From the NCBI GenBank assembly GCA_902806575.1, contig CADCXD010000001.1, positions 2,542,001-2,606,000 on the forward strand: a stretch of 64,000 nt of DNA, read 5' to 3'. Each line of letters begins with the position of its first letter. Within the stretch, counting starts at the first letter, position 1. The notes under the pieces were generated by a model. It saw only the letters and a list, made by a program, of their open reading frames with translations, made no database searches and was not told the origin of the DNA. The translations under genes were made by a program, and so were the position numbers. Below are positions 11,101-24,290 of the stretch, one piece after another. Source of the stretch: Jackrogersella multiformis (lineage: Eukaryota > Ascomycota > Sordariomycetes > Xylariales > Hypoxylaceae).

Positions 11101-14100
11101 TAAATTCATAATAAAATCTTAAGTTATTATATAAAATAATTAAAGCGATAAATTTATAAGTTTTAATTTATCGTAAGGCTTTAAACGTTTAATCCGGTTT
11201 TTATAATAATCGGGGTAATATTTAATATATTTTTAAACCTTTTGTAAAAGGTTATAAATATAAACTAATTTTAATTTATAAAATATTCGTTTTAATTCGA
11301 AATAATATTTTAAATTATAAATTTTATTAAATAATTTATATATATAAATTAATAAAATTATTAATTAGTATAAACCATTTAATTTAATATAATATATAAG
11401 ACCGTCTCGTAATTTATATCGAAATTATTTAATTATATCCTTACTTTTATTAGTTTCTTAAAGAATAATACGTAAACGATTTAATCGTTTATTATGATTA
11501 TATCTTTTTAATATTTTTTTCCTAAATTTATTATTTAACATAAGTTTAATAAATATATAAATAAACTTATTTAAGATATTTTTAAGAGTTAACTTCGTTT
11601 TGTTTTTTTATTTTATTAAATCTTTTATATTATTTTATATTAATAAACGAAATAATATATTTAAAATTAAATTTAACTTTTTAAAGATATAATAAACGTT
11701 AAGATTAAATTAAGATAAATATATTAAAATAATTATTAATTTATTATTTATTTTATTTATATCGATTATTTTAAATATCGTTTAGTTAACGATGCTTTTC
11801 GTTATATTATAATCCGTTAAAATAATAATTAATCGTATATAAAATTATAATTAAACTTTATTATTTTTATAAGTTTATATTAAATAAATAACTTTTAATT
11901 TTATTACTTTATATCGTAATTTAACTTTTATTAAAACCTTTAATAAAAATATAATTAAGTAAATTACGTTAACTTTTATATTAATTTCGTTTTAAGGTAT
12001 ATTTATATAAAATATTATAACTTTAAAACTTTTTCGTTTCGATATATTTATTTTTAAGAACGTTATTTAATTATAATCTTAATACGTTAATATCGTTAAA
12101 TTTAATAACTTATTTTATAATATTTTAAACGAATTTAATTCGTTTTTTATCGGTATATATATGGTTTTTATAATATATTAACGTTTATATTAAAATTTTA
12201 AAGGAATTTTTTATTAAGTTTATCTTTTAATTAATATTTTTATCTTTTTATTTTATAAAGGTTTAACTTTTTATTAATATTATAAGATATATTTTTATAA
12301 AAACTTTATTATATTAATATATATTTTTAAATTAGTTAATATTTATAATATTAGGATTTTCTTAATTATATTTAACTTGTCGTTTATAATAGTAATTCTT
12401 AATTTATTAATTAAAAATCCGAATAAAATAATCGATAAAAAACTAAAAAATGATTTTTTTAACGATAATATAAATCTTATATTATTATATATATTAAATA
12501 CTTAATTAAGGTATTTCTTATATTATTTTTTAATATTATTAAATATTACGATATTATTAATATATACTTTAATAAAGCTTTAAAAAGGCTTTAATTTTTA
12601 ATTTATAAATTATTACGTAAAGGTTAGAAAATTTTTAAATCTTATTAACGTAACGTTAAAAAATTTTAAACCTTTTAGCGATATTATCGTTATTTTATTT
12701 TTATATTTAAACGTAATAAGCAATTAATAAAAAAATAAGGCCTCGTTTATAACGTTAAAAACTTTTTTTTTTTATATCTTTTAAATAATTTCCTCTTAAC
12801 ACGGTAATAAGTAAATATTTATTAAAGCATTTTTATTTAATAATTTAAAATTAATAATTATTTAACCTTTTTTTTTATCGTTAATAAATTTTTAAATAAT
12901 AAAATAAGGATAATTAAACGATATAATTATTTTTTATTAATTTATTTTACTTTAATTATATATTTAATCGAAAATTTTATTAAGAAATTCTTTATTTTAT
13001 ATACTTAACGGATATATATATCCGGGTTTATACTTTTCTTATTAATCGTCGATTAAATCGATTATTATTTTTTCTTTTTTTAATATATTAATAATATTAC
13101 GATTACGTTAAATATTTTATTTATTTATTAAAATAAATAATTATTAAGTAAAAAAAAGGGTTAAAATTATAAATATACACGCCTTTTTTAGTTATAAATT
13201 TTAAAACATTTTTAAATTTAAATATACTTAAAGTCGGTATATTTATTTCGATAAAACCTCGTTTTATTTTTAATAATAATTATAAATTAATAAGAAATTT
13301 ATCGGTTAATAATAAAGCTTTTAACATTTCGTTATTTAAATTAAATTTTGTTAATAAATTGTTTTTCTTACGTTAAAATATTATATATATTTATATTAAA
13401 TTAACTTTTTCTTATAAAATGTTTATATTTCTTTTTTCGATAATTTTTTTAATTATTCCGATTTTAATATTACGTCGTAAAATCATAAGCTTATTAAACA
13501 TATTTAAAAAAGTAATTCCCTTAAATATATTTATATTATAAATATTATTTATTACACCTTTTATTTTAACGAAAAAAATAAAGTTTTTTTCGTGCGATAA
13601 ATTAAAGTAATATATTAAAATAAACATTATTATTTTAACGAGAATAAGAAATTAATTTATAATTAAAACTTATTATTATATTTAACTTTTTAAACGATAA
13701 TATTTTATAAGTATTTAAATTTTAAGATATAATATTAAAATTATATATATTTTATTATAATTAATAATTACGTTATATTTTTCTAAGAAATTATTTCTTA
13801 TTAATAAGTTAAGTTAAAAACTTAAATAATTAATTTATGTTTTTATTAAGACTTAAACTTAAACTTGTTATTTATGTATTATTTTCTTTTAAAATTTAAT
13901 CGAAAATTTAGCTTTAATTTTTATAATTAATCTTCTTAAGATTATTTTATATATATATATAAGTTTATTTAGTTTAAACATTTTATAGTTTTCGATAAAA
14001 TCTTTTAACTATATTTTATTTATTATTTAATTAAATACGTTAGTATTTATATATATTATTAATTTTTATTTCGATTCGTTTAATACGTTTACTTTTAAGT

Positions 14101-14660
14101 TTATATGCTTTATTAATTTTTTATTTAAAAGTAAAGGAATAATATTTTTAATTTTTATATTTTTTAATTACGAGGGTAAAGATATAATATTTTTCGATTA
14201 TATTATTTATATTTATATTTTTATTTGTTTTTAAGTAAAATAAGTATTAATAATTTTCTTAATTTTAAGTTAAGTTTTTATCGCTTATTTTGTTTTTTAA
14301 GGTAATTATAAATATTTAAATTTTATATATTTATTAATATATATATATTTAAAATAATTAAGTTTAATATCGAATATTTTATAACATTTTTAGTATATAC
14401 GTTTTTTTATAATTAACGATTTACTTTTAAAGGATAAAAAGTAAAATATAAAGGGTTTAAATTTATTTATTAAGTATTTCTTTATTAGAAAATAGCTATT
14501 TACTTATAAATTTTTCTTATTTTTTTCTTATTTTTTTCGTTTTATTTATATTCGATTTCGTTTTATAAATATATATCGTCGTTAAGATAATTTCTTATCT
14601 TCCCTTATCGTTTTTAATAAAAGCGGGGACGATTATTATAATATTCGTAATTATAATAAT

Positions 14661-14760
14661 TATAAATATTATAATTATATTTATAATTATAATAATTATA
14701 AATATTATAATTATATTTATAATTATAAATATTATAATTATATTTATAATTATAATAATA
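14661..14760. repeat. AT minisatellite, three copies
   Basis: Three tandem copies beginning TATAAATATTATAATTATAT, at 14661, 14697 and 14724, with unit lengths of 36, 27 and about 36 nt. Lies within the RIP-mutated element. Confidence 0.7.
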
Positions 14761-16094
14761 ATAACTTTATTAATTATTACCTCGATACTTATCACTTTAT
14801 TTATCGTTATATTAATTATAATTTCGATTACGGTTTTAATTATAGTTTTAATTATAATTTTAATTACGGTTATTATTATAACGATCTTTTTTTTAATTAT
14901 AATTATTAAGGTTATAATCGTTTTAATATTAATTAAAATTATTTCGTTATTAATTATAATTATCTTATCGATTATATTTATTATTATAACGGCTTTAATT
15001 ACCTTAATAAATCTTTAATTAATTAATATGAAATACCATATTATCGTAATTATAATAAATAAGTTAAATATTTTTAAGTAATTTAATATCGTTAAAAGAA
15101 ATGTTTTAAATAAATATATTATTAAGTATTATATAAAGTTTAATATTAATTTTTAAGTCTTTACTTTTTTTCGTTAATATTTACTTACGTTATATTAATT
15201 ATTTTTTATTTAAGTATTTAAAATAAGCGTTTATAATTATTATAATTAACTTTAGATTAATAATTTTTACTACTTTAAATTTTAAATTTAATTTATTATA
15301 AATTATCGTTATTTATTATATATTCGTAATTAATTTAAATATTCGATAATTTTAAATAATATTTAATAATTAAGTTTTAATAAATATATTTTTAAAATAA
15401 AATTTTAAGGTATACTTTGCTTTTTTTAAAAATATTAAAACTTTTAATATACGGATTTTATATCGATTAAATAACGTTTTAAGAGTATATTTCATATCGT
15501 TTTATATTTTTTATTTCTCTTTAATAAATACTTAACTTATTTATTAATTTTATAAATTTTTATAAAATAATTTATAAAAATTACCTTTAATTTTTATAGC
15601 TTTTATAAGTTTTTAATAAATTATTCGAATAAAATTTATTTACATATAAATATTACGTTAATATATATAATTATTTTTAATAAAGAAATTATTTATTATT
15701 ATAAACTTATTTATATTCGTTATAAGGTAATCGATATCGTAAATTATTTAATTTTTTAATATTAATTAATAACTCGCTTTATTTTTTTATAATTACATAA
15801 ATATTAAAACGTTATTAATTAAACCGCTAAACAATTTATTAATAATTTAACGTTCGATTATAAATAAAATTACGGCCTATTTTATAATATATATTTATAA
15901 TTTATATATTAATTTAAAAATAAGATTAATTAATAAAGGTTATAATCTTTAAAATTAATCGGATTTATTTATTAAAGGTTATTTTAGCCTTAAAACGAAA
16001 AGTTAAATAAATTAATTAACTATTATTTAAATTATTTTATTCCAAATTTTAATTAATTAATTAAGCTATATATTTTTATTTAATATAAAGGATT

Positions 16095-16388
16095 TATAAT
16101 ATAATTACGTACTTTTATTACAAGAAAAAGAAAATATAATAAATAAATATATAATAAGTATTAACTTAATTATTTATAACTTAATCTTTTAATAAAAAGT
16201 TAAAAATATAAAAAGGTTAATTTTAAAGCTTTATATAATTATTTATATAACTTTATTAATATTAACTTTTTATAATATAATTACGTGCGTTTATAATTAA
16301 ATCTTTTAATAAATAATTAAAGATATTAAAAAAGTTATTTAAAGGCTTTATATAATTACTTACGTAACTTTATTAACTTTAATTCTTT
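16095..16388. repeat. Internal tandem duplication in the AT-rich element
   Basis: Unit 1 (about 16095-16270) and unit 2 (about 16271-16388) both start TATAATATAATTACGT. Both then contain AATCTTTTAATAAA, a GCTTTATATAATTA block and TAACTTTATTAA in the same order. Unit 1 carries about 55 nt extra near its start. Confidence 0.6.
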
Positions 16389-17407
16389 TAATAAATTACG
16401 GCTAAATCTTTTAATATAAAATTAATAATATAAATAAATCGATTTATAAATTAAATATAAACGTTAAAATAATTATTAAATAACTTAAGGTAATTATTAA
16501 AATTATTATAAGTTATATTCTTAAATTATAAATTAATAAAAATTATAATAACGTTAGTAATATTAAAAGAATTAAAAATTAAAAATTAAATAATAAAGAA
16601 ATTTAATAATCGATTAGGTTAATTATTTCCTTTATTAATAATTTTATTAATAATATCATAAGATTTAAATCGATTAAAAAGTTAATTAATATTAAATTAA
16701 TAAATAAAAAGTTAATCTTATCGATTAATATATAAAAATAATTAATATAAAAAATCGATATTAAAATTAATATTAACTTTTAAATAAGAACTTTTAAATT
16801 TAATAAAGTAAATTATAATATAATTTTTAACGTTTTATTAAATATTTATTTAAACTTTTAAGGATTTAATACTTATTAAGGATTATAAAGTAACGTTTTT
16901 ATTATAAAATTCCGTATAATATAAAAGCTTTATATTAATAAAAAAATTAATCTTATATTTAATAATATATTTACGTAAAATAATAAATTATTTACACATA
17001 ATTAATATAACCTTTATATTATTTAAAAATTTCGATAATTATAAATAAAAATAATAACTTATAAAATATTATCGTTATTAAAATTTAAAATCATAAGAAA
17101 GAAAAAAACTTAATCGATTAAAAAAACTTAATCTTATTAAAATAACGTTAATACGTAAATTATAATATTATAAAAAAATAATAACGTAATTAAATTCGAT
17201 TAATAATAAAAAAAAGGTAAAAACCATTAAGTAATAAAAAAAACAAAATAACGAAGAAAATAGTCGTAAAATATTTAAAGTTTAATAATATTTAAGATTT
17301 AATAACGTTTAAGGTTTAATAATTATTAATTAATTAAAAACTTAATTAATTTAACGGTAAAATATAAATCGTTACGATATAATAAGAGCGAAGTATTATC
17401 ATTTATT

Positions 17408-17556
17408 ATATATTAATAAATTAAAATAAAGGTTTTAAAATAATTATTTTTCTTAAAAGTGAAAATAAAGTTAATATCTTAAAAAATAATTAATAAGTAT
17501 AAAGCATAAGCCATTACCTTAATTATAAACCATGTAATTATAACTCTTTACAATAA
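17408..17556 (+). repeat. Subterminal direct repeat, right copy
   Basis: Same-orientation partner of 8001-8149, lying directly inside the right terminal inverted repeat. Confidence 0.65.
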
Positions 17557-17558
17557 TA

Positions 17559-17857
17559 TGGTTATTTAATTATGAATTTTTAAAAGAACGTGAGGAAAAT
17601 ATATATAATTTACATATAAAATAAAAAACTCGAACTTTAAAAAATCATTTACTTACTTTAAAGTTTTTTTAATTTTATAAAATTTTATATATATAATAAA
17701 TCTATTATAAATAATATTAAAAAGTTAACCGTATATTTATAGCTATTTTATTTAATTAGTTATAAATATAACGTTTTGGCGATTTTATATGGGAAATGGG
17801 TGGCCCGCACTTAGTATGCCCGCGTAACGGTGGTTCGACTTACTTATTAAGCATGCG
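17559..17857 (-). repeat. Right terminal inverted repeat of the 10.4-kb element
   Basis: Reverse complement matches 7427-7725 over about 300 bp. As on the left, the outermost ~70 bp (about 17788-17857, including CCCGCAC and AACGGTGGTTCGACTTAC) retain normal GC content while the inner part is A+T-saturated. Confidence 0.85.
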
Positions 17858-18955
17858 ACTAAATCGAAAACTCCATGATATTATATGGTTACGCATACCT
17901 TATCTCACAGTATTATTCACCTTATTTTTCTTTTAACATAAACTCTCCTTAAATTCCAAAAACTTGAAATAAGGAAGGCCTCCTTTTAACTTCATACCTA
18001 TATTATCTTACAGGTGGTATATAGGTAAATAATATAGTTCGGAATCCTACTTCACGAAATTGGATTTATTTTTCAGATTTATTTTCGTCGTAAGTCCTAT
18101 GTACTTGACCGAATCTTTACCAAGACTTGTTTAGAAACTGCGCCTCAAGCATATGAGGCTAACAACGTCATGAAAATCCTTGCGATTCTCATATTCTTTC
18201 AAGATGAGGTAATTAGGCCATGATGTGGTAGCAATTATCTCCGGCTTTTATATTAACCCTAGGTTGGAATTTACTCAGTAGCTACCTAATATAACGGTCA
18301 CTTGCATAAGCTGGAAGCCATTGCTGCGCGATTTACTTTACACCAGGAGATCGATTCATTAATCCGAACTCCGCTTGGCCTACTAAATTGTCGTTGGTTA
18401 ACGTGGATTTTATATATGAAAAGCCCTTCGAAAGCAGGAGAGTTGAATGCACATCTTGTACTGCCGGATTGATGCCAGAGGCAGTAACTATTAATACAAC
18501 CGATCAGAATGATGTATACGGACTCCCCATCGCAGCCCGAGGACGTGTTATAGAGCACCGGTATCTTATTAACGCGTAATCACAACAGGTGCCAGTGTTA
18601 ATGCGTATCTAGACATGTAAGATCTAGATTTGTATCTTGGCCCGATCAGATGCTTTTCATGGCGAGACTGAGTGTTCATACCATACGACGCCTACCGAGA
18701 CGATGGCGGAGGGTCGACGGCAGCTTCCTTGGGACGGTCTGATGGAGTTGGGTTGAGCATCTTTCTGACTAGCGGTCACAGAAGAAGAAATATTTGAGAC
18801 ACCTCGATTGAACTAGGTACATTCAGTTTCGTTGCCCGTCATGTGGAGCCCAGTCCTTCCAACGCCTCGTCATCTTCTTTTGTCAGGTTCCGACATAGCC
18901 TTCCCTGTCTTCAGCTGCCCAAACTTTTCCAGGGGGTATATGTGACAGCGGGATA
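17858..18955. other. Intergenic between the TIR element and the NRPS-like gene
   Basis: About 1.1 kb of ordinary composition. No reading frame with family character is seen; the longest (about 18298-18558, minus strand) has no recognisable features. Confidence 0.45.
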
Positions 18956-19027
18956 GTACCTACATAAATATATGGCCGTTTTTGTATTAATATCTGCTAA
19001 ATTATCAAAAGCCCCATATCGGTAAGC
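18956..19027 (+). promoter_or_regulatory. Putative core promoter of the NRPS-like gene
   Basis: CATAAATATATGGCC at about 18962-18976 is a TATA-like element some 55 nt upstream of the proposed start codon. It is the only such element close to the gene. Confidence 0.4.
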
Positions 19028-21916
19028 ATGACAACAGCAGTGATTGCTATGACGACCACCATGTCACAAAGCGACTACCCATTCGACAACATTGTCGATG
19101 CCCTCAAATATGCTGCGAATCATACAGCAGAGGGCGTCTTAGCATACCCAGCTAACGACATCAGTAACCCACAAGCGGCGCTCAAGCTCTCTTACAGGGA
19201 GCTGCTAAATCTAGCAGAAACCAATGCTAGCAAACTCAAGCAGAAAGACTTGTGCAAATCCGGTTCTGTTGTGCTCGTCCACTTCGACAATGCTCTTGAT
19301 AGTATCATCTGGTACTGGTCTGTTCTATTAGCCGGGGCTATCCCTTCCGTCACGGGGCCGGGCATGTTCAGCCAGAGTGCCTCGGACCGCCAGAAGCATC
19401 TCGGTCATCTCCATAGCACCTACAATGGACCGCTATGCCTTACTCGACGGTCCCTGATGGGCCCATTTTCAGAACAAACCGGCGAACAGCGTATCAACAT
19501 CAGCACTATCGAAGAATTGGATAGTGTAGTCCTCACACATTCGAGACCCCTGACACCTTCTCCTGAGCCATCACCGTCAAGCATAGCCGCCGTCATGCTC
19601 ACATCAGGAAGCAGCGGTAACGCGAAGGCCGTCCCCCTGACGCACCAACAACTCCTCGCCGCGTTCAGGGGAAAGAGAGATTCAGCCAACTTACGATACC
19701 CAGAGAGCCCTTTCCTGTCGTGGACTCACATGGACCACGTGGCCAACCTCGTCCATTGCCACATCTTCGCCATCGTGTCTTGTGTCTCGCAGATCCAGGT
19801 TGCGGCCGCCGATATCCTTATCAACCCGGTACAGCTGTTGAACCTAGTTAGCCGCCATCGCGTATCACGCATGTTCGCTCCGAACTTCTTGCTGGCCAAG
19901 ATACTCAGACTGATCAAGTCAGGGGGGTCCACGTTAGATCCGGACCTGAACTTGGAGGCCCTGTACATAGATACGGGAGGCGAGGCAAACGTCACCGAAG
20001 TCTGTGTCGGGTTGCAATCTATGCTGAGTCGGTACGGCGCTCCTGCTGATGTCTTCAAGCCGTCCTTTGGTATGACAGAGACTTGCGCAGGATGCATTGT
20101 CAACGATAGGTGTCCTAGCTATGAGAGCTCCCAACGTCTGGGTTTCACCTCATTAGGCGAACCTATGCCCGGTTTGCAAATGCGCATCGCTCGCCTAGAC
20201 AGTCCGGGAACTGAAGTCGCTAGAGGCGAAAGCGGCAGTCTAGAGATCACCGGCGAAGCGATCTTCAAGGGGTACTACAACAATCCTGCAGCTACAGCCG
20301 AGGCGTTTACCAGTGATGGATGGTTCAGAACCGGAGACAACGGCTACATTGATGACCAGAGCAAGCTACACTTAGTAGGCCGCACTAAAGAGATGATCAA
20401 TATCAACGGCGTTAAGTATCTGCCCCACGAACTCGACTCGGCCCTGGAACAGGCGGAAATCCCCGGGACCACACCAAGCTATTTCTGCTGTTTCGCCATG
20501 CGCGACACCTCGAAAGCAGACACTGAAGTCGTCGTGGTGCTCTACCTGCCTTCGTACGACGAAAGTGACGACGAGGCTCGGTATGAGGCTCAGAGCAGCA
20601 TCATTCGCACCTGTAGCATGCACACCCACTCCCGCCCTATGGTTGTGCCGCTAAGAGTTCAAGACATGCCCAAGTCCACGCTAGGCAAACTGTCGCGAAC
20701 TAAACTGAAGGCGTCCCTAGAAGAAGGCAACTTCGCAGACCAGAAGGCCACCAATGACGAAGCCATTGCAAGATATCGTCAGAAAGTTCGCGGCCAGCCT
20801 GAGACTATCGAGGAGGCCGCGATTATGTATATCATCAGACAGCAGCTCGAAATGGGATTCGAAGACGACTTCTCGGTCAACGACTCCATCTTCTCGACGG
20901 GCGCAACATCTATGGATCTCGTGGCCACCATGCAGCGCCTGAACGGCTTCCTAAGAGCCTCCGGCCACGAAAACCTCATCCGCCTAACCGACATCCTGAA
21001 GAATCCAACAGCCAGGGGTATCGCGTCCCGTGTCGCCGTTTCCACGGGAAAGAAGAAGCACGAGTACGACCCGGTCGTGACGCTACAACCCCACGGGACC
21101 AAGACGCCGCTGTGGCTCGTGCACCCCGGCGTCGGCGAGGTACTAGTCTTCGTCAACCTAGCGCACCACATCACCGACCGGCCCGTCCACGCCTTCCGCG
21201 CCCGCGGTTTCGACGCGGCGGAGGGCGAGACGCCGTTCAGCTCGCTCGGCGAGGTCTTCGAGACGTAACGCGCGGCCATCAAGAAGCGGCAGCCGCACGG
21301 GCCTTACGCCATCGCCGGGTACTCGTTCGGCGGGATGGTCGCGTTCGAGGTGACCAAGCTGCTCGAGGCGGGCGGCGACGAGGTCCGGCTGTGCGGCAGC
21401 TGGAACCTGCCGCCGCACATCAAGTTCCGCATGCGCGAGCTGCTGTGGGACGAGTGCGTGATCCACCTGTTCTACTTCGTCGGCCTGATGGACGAGGCCA
21501 CGGCGTACACGCACAAGCCCGCGCTGTGCGCCTTCGAGCGCGAGGGCCGCCGCCTCGACGCCATCCGCTACCTGAAGATGTACAGCGACCCGGCGCGCTG
21601 GGACGAGCTAGGCCTCGACGAGGAGTACTACCTGCTTTGGGTGGGTCTCGCGTCAAATATGCAAGGTCTTGCCATCGACTACGATCCCGAGGGTAGCGTG
21701 GCAAACATAGACGTCTTTGTCGCGGACCCGCTTAGCCATGTGGCGAAGAACAGGGAAGATTGGATCCAGAATAGACTGGCAGCTTGGCAAAGCTTCGTGC
21801 GGAGCGGTGTGCGCTTCCACCACGCAGAGGGCGCGCATTATACGATGCTGAATCCTGAGTATGTGGTCAACTTTGCTAAGACACTGCGGAAAGTGCTGAG
21901 GGAGCGAGGGTTGTAG
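19028..21916 (+). pseudogene. NRPS-like A-T-TE synthetase (quinone/furanone synthetase type) with a premature stop in the TE domain
   Basis: Reads as one uninterrupted 962-codon frame except for TAA at 21266-21268 (codon 747). Adenylation domain: A3 LTSGSSGNAKAVPLTH (191-206), A5 FGMTETCAG (347-355), A7 WFRTGDNGYID (432-442), A8 GRTKEMININGVKY (451-464), A10 PKSTLGKLSRTKL (548-560). Thiolation domain around 600-670 with carrier serine in GATSMD (Ser628). Thioesterase from about 690, nucleophile in GYSFGG (Ser766) lying beyond the stop, and a GAHYTML histidine motif near the end. The A-T-TE order and FGMTETCAG motif fit the family that condenses two aryl pyruvates (TdiA, AtrA, MicA, AtqA); the substrate is not predicted. 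Homologues have Tyr in the DTYxxAI-type position, so TAC/TAT to TAA, a transversion and not a RIP change, or a sequence error is likely. Possible starts also at 19049 and 19061. Confidence 0.85.
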
Positions 21917-24290
21917 AAAGCAATGTTTACGTAGTTGAAATAGATTAGGTTAGGTATTATATATCATTTAGCAGCATGTAACGTCTCTTCTCAAACGTGC
22001 CCGGTGTACTCGAATCAGCTTCGTTTATTCTGGCCTGTACCGGGTTAGAAATGGAAGTAAGACAGCCAGCCGGAAATGGGATCTGGAGGTGATCACTTGT
22101 CGGGGTAGACTCGCAAACAACTCAGATCACACGAGCCGCGAAGTGGTAGTGAATATTGAAATAGGAGGCCCTAAGATTGTAATTGAAGACGAGATGAAGA
22201 TTACCTACCCCATTCATTTCTATTTCTGCGTTTATATAAGTACCGTAGCGGGAAAATGTGGTGACTGACAAGTCTTATTTTCATTCGAACAATCCTTACT
22301 CTATTCGAAGAATCGTTACTTCATTCGAAGAATCCTTATTACTTGGGAGGGAAACGATTGCTTAGGAGGAAACAATTGTAAAGGTACCTGGGTAACCATT
22401 ACCTAACAAAAACAAGGCGCTTTGACCACGTCTCGCGATAGCTTCAAAAAAATACAACCACTCTTATTTTCTATATAATGAAAAATAATATTACATAATT
22501 GTTTCCCGTAGCAAATGACAATATGTAAGTAATTGTAGAAACCCTCAAATTTAATACTGCTAAGTAAAATAAAATAGAAAAATAATATGGTACCTAATGT
22601 ACCTAGTTAGGTAGGTAAGTATGCGTACCGCGGCCGCAGTTGCATGCATCCAAGGCCGAAATTCATTTAGACAGATAACACAACCCCTATGTCGCCCCAT
22701 TATTACCATGTATCAAGTGTGGCTTGGCTAGGTACGTAGAGCCTCGGAAATCGTACTAGTATAGAGGCCGGTTGTTTGCATCTACACAAAACCAATCGCA
22801 ATCGAACTGCGTTCGTGGATCTGCAGGAGTGACGCAACCCTTTTACTCTCCGATTAATAGCATTTCGGAGAGAGGTGAGAACTTAGACAACCGCTAGCAG
22901 CATCTTACTATTTTGTTTTGCTGTAATGTATCTCAATATTTGCTTGTCGTATAATATAATAGTAAGGCAAACATAGCATTTGGCCAGACTCACGTCAGAT
23001 AGAGTCTGGTACTATAGGCTGTCTGAAAGTCCAACAGTTCGGTAGGAATAGCGACGTCTATTGTTACAGCCTCAAAAGGATAGAACACCGGAATTCTGCG
23101 GATCTGTGTTAAGCAAATCGGTACTCTCGATGACCTGTTTAAGACAAATCTAGCTTGTGGCACCGAACCACGAGGCATTTGGGTGTTAAGGCATTGTGGA
23201 CGAACCTCGTGTAGTGTAACGAAATACATCCATAGATGGAAGAGCCCGTGTCTCTTTAAATATCCATGAACCCTGTCAGATCTGTATGGTTTCTGCGCTC
23301 ACAGATACACAAATATGCGCACTGCATGGTCTTATCACACCTACTTTCTCTCAAGTTAGCAAATAGACAACGTCAGCCTAATATCACCTTTTGAAAAAGA
23401 TGCCATGAAGAACATCACATCCCTATATCGGATGACCCGGAACATGGAATGGTGCCCAACAACACTACCGATAGTATAAAATCCAAGCTATCTAACCTAG
23501 ATGACACCATCCGAGCGCCTCCTGATGTAATATGGGATGATATATTAAGGAATTCTATAGGAATTTTATGTTCCATGTAATTATATAGATACTTTAAGAA
23601 TGGATAAGTCTAGAAAGGACTCCGAGGGTGTCCCTAAACAAAAAGCCTCCAATCATCATGACTTGATTTTCTTTTGCACTCAGCAAGTGGCATAGAAACC
23701 TCGTGCCGATATAAAATTGCATCTTTCCGTTGTACAGATCGAACGGTTCTCTACTACCCCTGACAGAAAAGGCACCATACAACACTATGTGCTACAGCGA
23801 TGATTCATGTCATCCGATCTCTTGTTTGTCAGTATACCTATTTTCATCAGATCTTGTAAGTGAGGTATTAAGGGAATGAGGATTTGTTTTAACGCGCGAA
23901 GCAGTAGTAAACATGAAGTATTACGGCCGTTCATAGATACTTGGGTCGGGGACGACTGTACCATGGATTCGGGCCTCCCTTCTGGGCTTCAGCCCTAACG
24001 AATTGTGAATTTTTAAAACGGCGGTGTTGCCTAGCACGTGCTTGCCTGGTATTCACGAAATACTAGACGATCGAGTCGTTCGTCTGTTCAAGTCGCGAAT
24101 GACATACACATACAGGGGTGTCGCCCACCTTACCAAGTGTTGTTGACAAAGGGTGCACTTGACGTCGAATGTACATTTAATATCGCGTTCGAGACACGTC
24201 TGGACTTTTAGAAATATTTTCTAACACCAAAAAACTTCCAATTTATTCCGACAAGTTTACTTCTTGTACCAAAACTCAACTTCAGCCACC
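21917..24290. other. Intergenic, 2.4 kb, no gene seen
   Basis: Contains a three-copy 20-bp repeat at 22282-22341 and a TACCTAGTTAGGTAGG-type motif near 22608. Reading frames at 22990-23229 and 23449-23580 have no recognisable family and are not called. Confidence 0.45.
22282..22341. repeat. Three tandem copies of a 20-bp unit
   Basis: Copies at 22282, 22302 and 22322 share the core ATTCGAAGAATCSTTA, which itself contains the palindrome TTCGAA. They lie 350 bp downstream of the NRPS-like gene. Confidence 0.75.

Larger units (their letters stand above)
7427..17857. mobile_element. RIP-destroyed 10.4-kb element with long terminal inverted repeats
   Basis: A complete interval bounded by matching ~300-bp inverted repeats and filled with extremely A+T-rich DNA. 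It has no ORF longer than about 70 codons and none that is meaningful. Long TIRs around a 10-kb body fit a class II DNA transposon; Mutator-like or Maverick-like elements have long TIRs, but no transposase remains readable, so the superfamily is unknown. Saturating C-to-T/G-to-A decay on both strands is the expected result of repeat-induced point mutation. I could not find a clear target-site duplication at 7427/17857. Subterminal repeats, a tandem duplication and a minisatellite inside are listed separately. Confidence 0.8.

Noticed and set aside
14595..14795. Small open frames within the AT-rich island (for example 14595-14795, 13412-13627)
   Set aside because: They are made of Ile/Asn/Tyr-rich low-complexity sequence produced by A+T-rich repeats and show no protein-family character.
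21266..21287. Intron that would remove the TAA in the NRPS-like gene
   Set aside because: GTAACG could serve as a donor, but the nearest AG sites give introns of about 20 nt and shorten the conserved approach to GYSFGG.
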